Position numbers and translations under genes: made by a program. 64,000 bases of DNA from Hypericum androsaemum (lineage: Eukaryota > Streptophyta > Magnoliopsida > Malpighiales > Hypericaceae). Below are positions 34,339-43,900 of the stretch, piece after piece. The first letter of the stretch is position 1. Each line of letters starts with the position of its first letter. The stretch spans positions 12,478,308 to 12,542,307 of the forward strand of contig OZ023184.1 in the NCBI GenBank assembly GCA_963995505.1, written 5' to 3'. The notes beneath the pieces are model-generated. The model was not told where the DNA came from. It saw nothing but the letters and a program-made list of their open reading frames with translations, and ran no database searches.

Positions 34339-35097
34339 GATAGGAATACATTTTTCCAAGTTCAGAACGAACAAGACCTTCGTATTATGAATTCGAGTTC
34401 AGCATTGGCTAATGGCTGTTATTTGTCTTGGTCAACTCTAGTCTGTATTGTAGTATACGAATTCATTTCAAGTTCGCGTAATTGCAAATGAGGTTCAATT
34501 TGCATTTCAGCGGACCGATAAAGTACAGAATTGATTATCAATTTCGAAGCATTGCTGATGCATGGCGCTTGCGTACTGTTTTGAGCTTGTTCTTTGGGTT
34601 CCAGTGTGGATACGGGCCATGTTATGTCCATGACATCTGTTTGAGAGAGCTTTATAATTAAAGAATCGTTGATTATCGGCGGTATGCGTTTGGACTAATG
34701 AAGTCTTGTTCCCCTTCTACATCTCGATTACCCGAGAAAGAGTGGTTGCTTATTTCTATTTTAGATTCCATTTTCCAGTCTCTCAAATAATTTTGTTCCC
34801 GTGCAGGTAGCACAACATCTTTAGCTGGACTTCAGGACCGTGTTCAAATCTTCGCTGCTGTCTTTTTCTGGATGTCATTGTTTTTCTGGTATTCCGCATG
34901 GGATGGGAAGAATAACGGTGGCGGTAGACCAAACAAGGGAGGTCCATTTAGGAGATGAGGTTAGGTAGTTTCTATTGCTTGTGTATACTGTAAGTATCTT
35001 TAAATAGCACAGCAGGTGGATTGTAATTTACTTCAATATTCTTTTAGAGAGATGATAGGAATACATTTTTCCAAGTTCAGAACGAACAAGACCTTCG
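34339..35097. repeat. 44-bp direct repeats bracketing a 671-bp insertion
   Basis: Bases 34339-34382 and 35054-35097 are identical (starting GATAGGAATACATTTTTCCA). They flank sequence absent upstream of ARO copy 3, where the same region is continuous. The insertion separates copy 2's ATG from its ancestral promoter. The insert has no gene, no terminal inverted repeats and no poly-A. Confidence 0.7.
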
Positions 35098-35310
35098 AAT
35101 CGGACGGTCAGAAGTTCGCAGGACAAACGCAGTCGTCATGTAGGTCCACGTGGGTGTTTGCTATAAAGACCATTGAGCAATGACATACTTATTCAAAAGC
35201 TATAATATATGTAATTGAAATTAGTCCAATTAGCATTTTATATTTTTTCCAAAACGGGATAATTAATATCCTAGTCGACTAGATCCAAAATATGATCGAT
35301 TATGTCCATA
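35090..35310 (-). promoter_or_regulatory. Displaced ARO upstream region (copy 2)
   Basis: About 220 bases match 45430-45659 upstream of ARO copy 3, including CCACGTGGGTGTT (a G-box core CACGTG) and CTATAAAGACC (TATA-like; on the strand opposite the gene). Conservation between duplicates shows shared ancestry, not proof of promoter activity. Confidence 0.45.
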
Positions 35311-35542
35311 TTCATGAAATCAGATAAAATGCAGTTTAGATCAAGATCCATTCTTTTTTAAGGCTAATATAAAGCTTAGATTTTCACGGGTAAGATTACA
35401 TCTACATAACTAATTAGTAATATTACATCCATAAAATGAAACAGTAGCATAAACTAAAAGAACAATTAATCAAGCATTGAATAATATATTTCTAATGATA
35501 CCATTAAGCTAGATTCCACGCTAAGGTTTATTTCTGTGTTGA

Positions 35543-35543
<1 letters not shown>

Positions 35544-35590
<47 letters not shown>
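35544..35590. repeat. (TA)n microsatellite
   Basis: About 23 uninterrupted TA units. Confidence 0.95.
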
Positions 35591-35592
<2 letters not shown>

Positions 35593-38500
35593 ATTTAGAA
35601 GTTCTCAGTGATTTTAATTAAAAAATATTCGACTTAATTGATTTGTTTTAAATCACAACATGATAACCACAATTAGACGTTAGAGTAACCAAATATTTTG
35701 GTTTGCTATAAAAATCGTTTAGCATTTCAAAAGTTAATATATGTGCTTGAAATTAGTCCAACTAGCATTCTATATTTTTGCAAAATGGGATAATTAACAC
35801 CATGGCAACTTGGAATAAAATGGACAAAGTCAATTCTGGTGTTAATTAGAAATGCGGATGGGAAAAGAGAAACGCTCTTTTTTGAGAGAAAAATATTTCT
35901 TCATAATAATCAAATCACAAGTTGTATAATACCATACAAAATCATGGTGTTTATAGAGAAACAAAAATAATAAACTTAGTAGACTAGTAAACTAAAATAA
36001 GAATAAAAATAATAAACCTAAACGAAAACGTGTCCACGTTATCAGCTAAATAACGTGTCCCACGTAATCAAGCATCTTCTTAAAACAATTCTATCAAAAG
36101 AAAGACAACTTGCCAAACCCCGTTGTGGACGTCGCAACGGGGCCCTACCAAATTGTCGAAAATGAACAGCAACTTGTTGAAAAACAACATTAATAATAGG
36201 GGAATCCTTTCAGAAAAACAATAATAGAGAAACCTATCACTGAGTAGCTACAGTCCAAAGACACATTTTTTTCCGTGAAGTATCTTATTCAAAGTCGACT
36301 TTTTTTTATTCAAAGTTGACAAACTCTATTTTGTTGTTGCTATTTTAATAATGTTTCTTACGTTTATAAAACTTAAATTCAAGATACGAGCCGGGCATCG
36401 GAGAAGATTTGGCACAAGATAGCTCATCTCCCACATGTTTTTCTCAATGGTGTCGAAGTCAAATCTGCTGATGAGTAGGAAGTACATGACAACTGCTAAA
36501 AGATTCATAGCTCTCTGTTGTACAAATCATCAGCCTATTGGTTTTTCTACTGTCTTTGCCTTCTGAATCGCAATGTGTCCAAATTGCATTGTGTTTTCTT
36601 TTATTTGAAGGATTAAACAGAAGGTACAAGCAGTCTCCTTGTACTGAACCATCCCTTTTATTTGCATGATTGTACGTGATTCTGAATATTTGAAAAAATA
36701 AATATTAATACTTTGTTAGTCTTTCATGTTAATTTAAATGTTAGTCTCAATTCTTGTGATCATTAAAAATATCTTGTCCTCCTTCATATTTTCTTTTATT
36801 TGCAGGATTAAAAACAGGGTCAAAGTCGTCTCCTTGTACGGTACCATCTTCATAATAGATTCCTCTATTATTATTATTACTACTCATTTTTAACAAGTTG
36901 CCGTTTCTTTTGAGATGTACGCATTCTATATAGATTTTTTTTGGGCGGAAAAAAAATCTTCATAAATAATAAAAAAGAAAGACACAAGAAGAGTTGGGAT
37001 CACCTACGACCTATCTCCTATCGATCTTACATACTGGACAGTCAAAGAGGTGGGATCTCCTGATCGATAGACCAGAGAAAAAACCGACCACCCTATGAGA
37101 CTATCTCCACTAATTCCACATGTCGGGCAGTCAAAAGTGGGCTCCTGATCAGTAGACCAGGGAACACAGCCTATCATCAATCCTAGCTGTCCCCACAAGT
37201 CTGCAGTCTGGGAGGCCACTCACCAGACAATACCCAATAAATTGGCCGTCTATTAGCTAGCCTCGAGGTACTTCATGCAAGAGATCTGATCCGCCCACCC
37301 ACCTCAAGAGACGCACACACCCATAACCCACATGCCTATTGCTTGTGGTTATAGCCGAGGGTCTCTATAAAAAACTCTGCCGCCACTTAACAACAGAAAA
37401 AAACGAACACCAAAATCCCGTTAGAGCTGCTAAAACCTGTTACAAGGCAAAACATCACGTACCTGGACACCGCCTGCAGATCCTTGATGACATATATTAT
37501 TACATTATATTATTTAAAAAAACCTGCGCTAATGCAATAAGGTATTCTATTAAATGATATATAATACTTTTTATTTTTACCTCTCCCTTGTCCACCTTTT
37601 TCAATATCTCAGTTCCAAAACATCTAATCCCATCATTAACCCGATTTTCTATTGATGATTGTTTTTACAATCATCCATTAAGAAATTCTCAATGTTTTTA
37701 AAAATGGATCCGGAAATGACTTGAATTTCTCTGTTTTTTGTTTCGATCGGTTTGACCGAATGGACTAGATTTTTTTTAACAAAATACTTAAAAAGTAATT
37801 ATAGTTAGTATTAGAATGTCAAATATATCTAAATATTTTTAGTTTTATAAAGAAATATTTTATTAATAAGTATCAAAATTATAATTTAATCACTTTTAAT
37901 ATAAAAAATTTATAAAAAATAATATTTTAAAAAGCCGATTCCTCGCCCAACAGAAAAAGAAGAAATTAAACTCTTCGATTTCTAGAAATGGTTATATCTA
38001 TGATAATTCTTATATCATTTTATAGAGATGTCACCCTCACCAATACAAATGTTTTAAACTGAGTGTCGTCTAAGTTTCTTACCTTCACTCCTTACGAATA
38101 TGTCAGAAATCTAATTTAAGCTACTTAACACTGAGTTACGTTTTTTTTTTTTCATAATACCTCAAGTACATACGATTAATTGGAAACGAGAGGTAAAAAA
38201 AGTGTCTTTGGAAAATACTTCGAAATTTCTGCGGGCGAACACGATAATAATCAAGTGAAACGAGACACTTCAGAGGATACATAATTCTGGTATTTTTTAC
38301 TTTGTTGTAATTTCTGAAAATTGTTGTTGAAGGAGGCTTACACTTGGGATCGAGTATGATGATGGTAGCTACAATACACCACATCTCACTATTCTAACAC
38401 ATGCACGAACATAATTTCTAGAAATGCTGCTACATCATCCAATTCATCGAACCATTTTGTGTATATATATATATGAGGAATGCGCATTATGATTAGTTAG

Positions 38501-38624
38501 CTTTTAGGAAAATATTTTACTAGTTGTTTGGCCATAAAACATTGTAAAAAAAATACAAAGAATTTTGTTAAGATAATAATTTGATTACCGTAAAAAGTAT
38601 CTAAATACGAAACAAACACGGAAA
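35591..38624. other. AT-rich intergenic sequence, no supported gene
   Basis: Bases 35690-35815 resemble the upstream regions of the other ARO copies (ATTAGTCCAACTAGCATTC, GGATAATTAACAC). Around 36940-36980 A-rich and T-rich runs could mark a retroposon 3' end, and 36990-37330 is less AT-rich, but nothing identifiable is encoded. The rest is AT-rich and without open frames. Confidence 0.45.
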
Positions 38625-38907
38625 CCTTGGCAATCCCCTCCTTGCGGTTAAGGTAAGGACTTCAAGCATGGCTAATTTCCCTAGTGTGACGAGTGGTGTG
38701 TACAAGGTCTGGGAACGAATTCACAGCCTTATGGCTCTTTGACGATTACTAGTGATTCCTGTTCATACAGGCGAGTTGCAGCTTGCAATATGAATTTATG
38801 GCTCTTCGGCAATTACTAGTGATTTCTGTTCATCTTCGTAGGGTCGCGATCTTTTGTCCCCACTATTGTAGCACGTGTGTTGCCCAGGATATAAAGGGCA
38901 TGATGGC
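38625..38907 (-). pseudogene. Plastid 16S rRNA fragment in nuclear DNA (NUPT)
   Basis: Read on the minus strand this is the 3' part of bacterial-type 16S rRNA. The plus strand shows CCTCCTTGCGGTTAAGGTAA, GTGTGTACAAGGTCTGGGAA, GATTACTAGTGATTCCTG, CAGGCGAGTTGCAGC, CATTGTAGCACGTGTGTTGC and GGGCATGATG in the correct order. Many substitutions, mostly C-to-T and G-to-A types, and a local duplication (GATTACTAGTGATT twice) show long decay in the nucleus. Mitochondrial origin is less likely because the + strand piece at 40017 matches plastid 16S best. Confidence 0.88.
38894..38907. repeat. Target-site duplication (left) of short LINE
   Basis: AAGGGCATGATGGC, repeated with one mismatch at 39927-39940 (AAGGGCATGATGAC). 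The target is 16S rRNA sequence. Confidence 0.8.
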
Positions 38908-39926
38908 TTTTTTTTTAACAAGCAAATTTTATTTATTCAAAGTAAAAACATCACTGAGATAGTAAGGTTAATCCATGAAAATATTTAGTTTGATCCCGAG
39001 GTGTCTAGCCAACTCGTGTGAGGAGAATTTTTCAAGAGGGTCGATTTTCTTGTGGAATTTGTTTATCTTTGCGCTTGGGACAATGACGTAGCTAATGAGG
39101 TACTAATCGAGTTCCAAATTAGTTTATCTCCATCTTGGTGAATTTTTTTTTTTGAGCCTGATATTTCTCCAGATATTGATTTCATCTTCTGATTTTGTAC
39201 CAGGCCCATTTTTCGCCTCATCTGGATCCAACTTATTTTCTTCTTGCAGATCAGGTCCTCTACCTGGCCCAGCAACACCTTGTTTTTATTCCTACCCATT
39301 TAGGGCTCTTTTTCATCCACTCCAGCCCATCTGTGATGTCCAGGCTCATCTCGGTCGTGTCGAAGCTGCGTGAAGAGTTGTGCTCCTCCCGACACTTTTG
39401 TGGGTCTTGTGGCTTCTTGTCTTCGATGCCGTGCTTATTGTTGATGATCCCCTTGGGTCTTGAGCATTTGGGGCTCTTTTGTATTTTTACACAGCAACAA
39501 GAATATCCTTTCCTTCAATCCGGGTTCCTGATGTTGCTGCAATTACTTTTTGCACATCCTCCTCCTTGTGAATTCTAACAAATCCAAGCTTTGTTTGTCT
39601 TTTGGATAACTTTGCAGGGACAAAAGCATCAAGTGTCTTCGCCTTCTTGTTGTAAAATCGACGCAATGCCTGGCCGGACCAGCTAAAGGGAATATTGTCG
39701 ATGTAGAGAGTGGTCGACTCCGTCGGCTCCTTGGTCCACCACCCCCCGGCCCGTCCCCCGGTGGAGGGCGGGATGCCGGCGGTGGAGCGGGTAGCAAGTT
39801 GCTTTAGATTTGCTCCTGCAAGTTTCTCGATCATCATTTTGTTGTCTTATAATTGTTGTTGATTTTGTGTTTGTGTAGGGTGAAACTGTTTAGGTTGGGA
39901 GAGGCTTAGTATATCGGTATGACTCC
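38908..39926 (-). mobile_element. Short LINE-derived insertion (about 1 kb)
   Basis: Minus-strand element with its A tail (a run of T on the plus strand at 38908-38916) next to AATAAATAAAATTTGCTTG. It has 14-bp target duplications with one mismatch. Its 5' end is a leader of about 90 bases before ORF1. Between ORF1 and the tail there is only about 580 bases, so endonuclease and RT are absent. The same 3' part occurs at 55713-56044 in the duplicated block. It is a deleted or non-autonomous LINE that landed in plastid-derived DNA. Confidence 0.82.
39487..39837 (-). CDS. RRM-containing ORF1 of the short LINE
   Basis: A 116-residue frame from ATG 39837. The N-terminus is Gly/Pro-rich, then an RRM-like domain with TLYIDNIPFSW (RNP2-like), KLGFVRIH (RNP1-like) and a closing DILVAV. 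It resembles the RRM of ORF1 in the 6.1-kb LINE (IPPKLSKRGSKFGFVRV versus VPAKLSKRQTKLGFVRI). It is truncated relative to full ORF1 and lacks the DUF4283 part. RNA binding is inferred from the fold; function is doubtful. Confidence 0.7.
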   Translation of the reverse strand: MMIEKLAGANLKQLATRSTAGIPPSTGGRAGGWWTKEPTESTTLYIDNIPFSWSGQALRRFYNKKAKTLDAFVPAKLSKRQTKLGFVRIHKEEDVQKVIAATSGTRIEGKDILVAV

Positions 39927-39940
39927 AAGGGCATGATGAC
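39927..39940. repeat. Target-site duplication (right) of short LINE
   Basis: AAGGGCATGATGAC; see 38894-38907. Confidence 0.8.
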
Positions 39941-39969
39941 TTTGGCGTAATTGGTTTCTTTGTTGGGAT

Positions 39970-40263
39970 AGATTCGACTATTAAGGTTTCTTTGTTTTAT
40001 GTAATTGGTAGCCGGTGCTAAGGAGGAGGAAGGCGGGTTGTACACTCCTTTTCCAGGAGAAGAAGTAATGACAGTATTTGAACATCCGTTAACTCTATGT
40101 TAGCAGGCGCAGTAAGACAGAGTACGTAAGTGTTGTCCGGAATGATTGGTCGTAAAATGTCGGTAGGTAGATAAAAGCATGATGACTTGATGTTATCATG
40201 CTTAGCACCGGCTGACCTGTAGAACCAATTACATAAAACAAAGAAACCTTAATAGTCGAATCT
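39970..40263. repeat. Fold-back inverted repeat around the 16S fragment
   Basis: Bases 39970-40022 and 40201-40263 are inverted copies: a perfect 40-base arm (AGATTCGACTATTAAGGTTT...) and a perfect 13-base arm (AGCCGGTGCTAAG), separated by 10 extra bases on the right side. The loop of about 180 bases contains plus-strand 16S sequence. Confidence 0.8.
40017..40200 (+). pseudogene. Plastid 16S rRNA fragment, internal part, opposite orientation
   Basis: The plus strand matches the 16S region around the 530 loop: GGAGAAGAAGTAATGACAGT, then a decayed version of the region with GCCAGCAGCCGCGGTAA (here GTTAGCAGGCGCAGTAA), then CCGGAATGATTGG.CGTAAA and GTCGGTAGGT. It is inverted relative to the 38625-38907 fragment. 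At 40175-40200 GCATGATGACTTGATGTTAT is again minus-sense 16S, so the NUPT is rearranged. Confidence 0.85.
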
Positions 40264-40955
40264 CTCCTTGCCAAAAGTTGCTAGAGAAACAAGCGAACGA
40301 TGGCAAAATCGTGAGGAATATCATTAATGGAACCCAGATGCCCATAAAAGTGTAAAACACATGTTAGTTCCTAGCACAGAGCAGTATGAAAATAAAGAAA
40401 CTGCCAAAGAAGATTGGCACACATTTTTTAACATGTTCTAAAAATCGCAGAGAAAGCAACTGCAATATAGCAAAATCCAAGCATCAGATTAGCACACATT
40501 TTTTCCATTTTCTCTGCAATGGCACTATCAACAAACCATCAAATTCGACAAAATTACACAGAATAAGTCGAGGCCTGCAAGAAGCATAATCCCCAGGAGA
40601 CCACTAAGTCGAGGCCTAACTTGCAAGGTACCAAGTGACCAAAAGAAAGCTGCATGATAAATAACAGCACAATTTAACAAGCATAAGCAAAAGTTAAAGA
40701 ATCACCACCTTACTGATACACTTCGTTCATAATATTCCTTTTCTCGACTACTGCAAGTGTCTAACAAACATCTTATTGATGAACAAGAAGATTACAAACA
40801 AGCATATGTATATATATGTTGACAACAACCTTGCGAAGAATCCATCTGCAAATAAATAGAGCAGTAGTCTTTAATATATTACATATTGCAATCTGTCCAC
40901 ATCAGAGAAAGGCAAAGGAGCTATAAGAATGGAGTGGTTCATGCAAGCATCAACT
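40264..40955. other. 3' flank of ARO copy 3
   Basis: No gene is visible. Bases 40725-40870 match 56060-56140 plus 58130-58185, where a copia element is inserted between AAGCATAT and the rest. GAAGAATCCATCTGCAAATA at 40835-40854 is the source-like sequence of the filler inside ARO copy 3. Confidence 0.7.
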
Positions 40956-43900
40956 TTACTGACGCAACCTCTGCTTGGCCTGCTTCAACAGTGGTTTCAG
41001 TGCCTCGTCCTTGATGAAGTGGGCTTTCCGAGATGCTAATTTTATGGCGGAGAGCACTTTCTCGCGTTCTTCAGACTCATTACCAATTGCATCTATCGCA
41101 ATGTAGCATAACAGGACCAAAGCATGCTTTTCAACTCCTATCTCTTCATCGGCTGCTAGATGAACTATGCGGTTCAGACCTTCAAGGCTTACAATAGCTT
41201 TCGAGTGGTCCAAGTGCAAGAAGCTATTATCTCTACAAGCAAATTTTGTGAGTGCAACTAAAGTCTCCTTGACTACCTCATAGTTGCTTGATTCAAGCAG
41301 ATGAACCAATGAGATGATTGGCTGTGTCCCTCGGAACGTTGACGCCAAATTCCCAATGGCTCTGATGCATGGGATGAGAAGCTCTGTAGTTGAAGACCTC
41401 TGCACATCCAAGGCTTCTTCAATGATCCTCATTAACTGATCAACGACAGTTTTGTGAGCATATGAATTGTGCTTGAACGCGGATCTTCGCAAGTCAGTTT
41501 CCTTTTCAGCTACTGCTGTGATTTCCATCAAAGCCATAGCCGAAGATAGTTTTACATCCAATCTTTCATTCTGTAGCAGCACCGCAAAGCGCAAAACAGC
41601 TCTTTTCTCGACAATTATCTGACATGCAGGGGCATTGTCCTTGGCTAGATCTCCAAGAATGTTAACTGCCATTAATCTCATTCTGCCCTTGACGCCAGGC
41701 GAGTCCTCTTGCTGAAGTTGATTCAGTTCCCCTGACATAGATTTCTCATTTCGATCATCCGCAACCTTCCTTTTGTTGGAGTTGTGACGTGCAGCTACGA
41801 TAGAAAGGACAGAAGTTGCTTTGTTGATGTCATCCTGTAGATGCTCCTCAGCAACCTCAACTTGAAGGAGACTGACGAGGGAAGTTATTAGATCATCTAG
41901 TGGCAATTTATCGCGGAATGTTGGGTCTATTGCCACGCATTTGAATATCACATGAACGACCTCAGCTTGAAGTAGCATTGGTCCTTCTTTGAGGATTTTG
42001 CCAAACACCACTATTACTCCTGCTGCTACCAAATGTTCGACCTTTCTTGTTTGTTGTGCTATTACCCCTAGTGCCACGACACCGATCCGTTTATCAGATA
42101 TACTACCTCCTCTCATAAAATTAAGGAGCAATAAAATCTGAGCTCGGCCTCCCGTCTTCAAAATTACCTCGTCAATGCCAAGAAAACGCAGTGAAAAGGT
42201 CACATCCTTCGATCCCTCGGCAACGATCCAACATAAAGAGGGGTCGTTCTTCACAAGAATTCTAAGAGTCTTGGCTACCGTAGCTACGATCCTAGCTTTC
42301 TCTTCAGGTGACTTCTCATTTCCGTAATCCACAATCTTGCTCCCATTCGAGTTATGACTGGCAGCTCCTATAGAAAAGACCGAAGCTGTCGTGTTGATGT
42401 CATACTGAAAATTCTCGTCGTCGGCCATGAATTGAAGGTGGCTGACGAGGAAGCCTACCAGATCATGAAGTGGTAATTTATTCTGGATTGTTGGATCTTG
42501 TTGCGGGGAAAAGGGTTTTACCCACAACTGATCTATTGCAACAAATTTTGAACTCACATGGGCAACCTCAGCCTGAAGTGAAGGATCCATCTGCAAATAA
42601 ATAGACTCATTACCAATTGCATCTATCGCAATGTAGCATAACAGGACCAAAGCATGCTTTTCAACTCCTATCTCTTCATCGGCTGCTAGATGAACTATGC
42701 GGTTCAGACCTTCAAGGCTTACAATAGCTTTCGAGTGGTCCAAGTGCAAGAAGCTATTATCTCTACAAGCAAATTTTGTGAGTGCAACTAAAGTCTCCTT
42801 GACTACCTCATAGTTGCTTGATTCAAGCAGATGAACCAATGAGATGATTGGCTGTGTCCCTCGGAACGTTGACGCCAAATTCCCAATGGCTCTGATGCAT
42901 GGGATGAGAAGCTCTGTAGTTGAAGACCTCTGCACATCCAAGGCTTCTTCAATGATCCTCATTAACTGATCAACGACAGTTTTGTGAGCATATGAATTGT
43001 GCTTGAACGCGGATCTTCGCAAGTCAGTTTCCTTTTCAGCTACTGCTGTGATTTCCATCAAAGCCATAGCCGAAGATAGTTTTACATCCAATCTTTCATT
43101 CTGTAGCAGCACCGCAAAGCGCAAAACAGCTCTTTTCTCGACAATTATCTGACATGCAGGGGCATTGTCCTTGGCTAGATCTCCAAGAATGTTAACTGCC
43201 ATTAATCTCATTCTGCCCTTGACGCCAGGCGAGTCCTCTTGCTGAAGTTGATTCAGTTCCCCTGACATAGATTTCTCATTTCGATCATCCGCAACCTTCC
43301 TTTTGTTGGAGTTGTGACGTGCAGCTACGATAGAAAGGACAGAAGTTGCTTTGTTGATGTCATCCTGTAGATGCTCCTCAGCAACCTCAACTTGAAGGAG
43401 ACTGACGAGGGAAGTTATTAGATCATCTAGTGGCAATTTATCGCGGAATGTTGGGTCTATTGCCACGCATTTGAATATCACATGAACGACCTCAGCTTGA
43501 AGTAGCATTGGTCCTTCTTTGAGGATTTTGCCAAACACCACTATTACTCCTGCTGCTACCAAATGTTCGACCTTTCTTGTTTGTTGTGCTATTACCCCTA
43601 GTGCCACGACACCGATCCGTTTATCAGATATACTACCTCCTCTCATAAAATTAAGGAGCAATAAAATCTGAGCTCGGCCTCCCGTCTTCAAAATTACCTC
43701 GTCAATGCCAAGAAAACGCAGTGAAAAGGTCACATCCTTCGATCCCTCGGCAACGATCCAACATAAAGAGGGGTCGTTCTTCACAAGAATTCTAAGAGTC
43801 TTGGCTACCGTAGCTACGATCCTAGCTTTCTCTTCAGGTGACTTCTCATTTCCGTAATCCACAATCTTGCTCCCATTCGAGTTATGACTGGCAGCTCCTA

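Noticed and set aside
36940..37330. Possible SINE or LINE 3' end
   Set aside because: A-rich and T-rich runs are present but no A/B box, no coding match and no target duplication could be defined.
38625..38907. A functional rRNA gene
   Set aside because: Only a diverged, rearranged 3' fragment is present and a LINE interrupts it; it is plastid-derived nuclear DNA.
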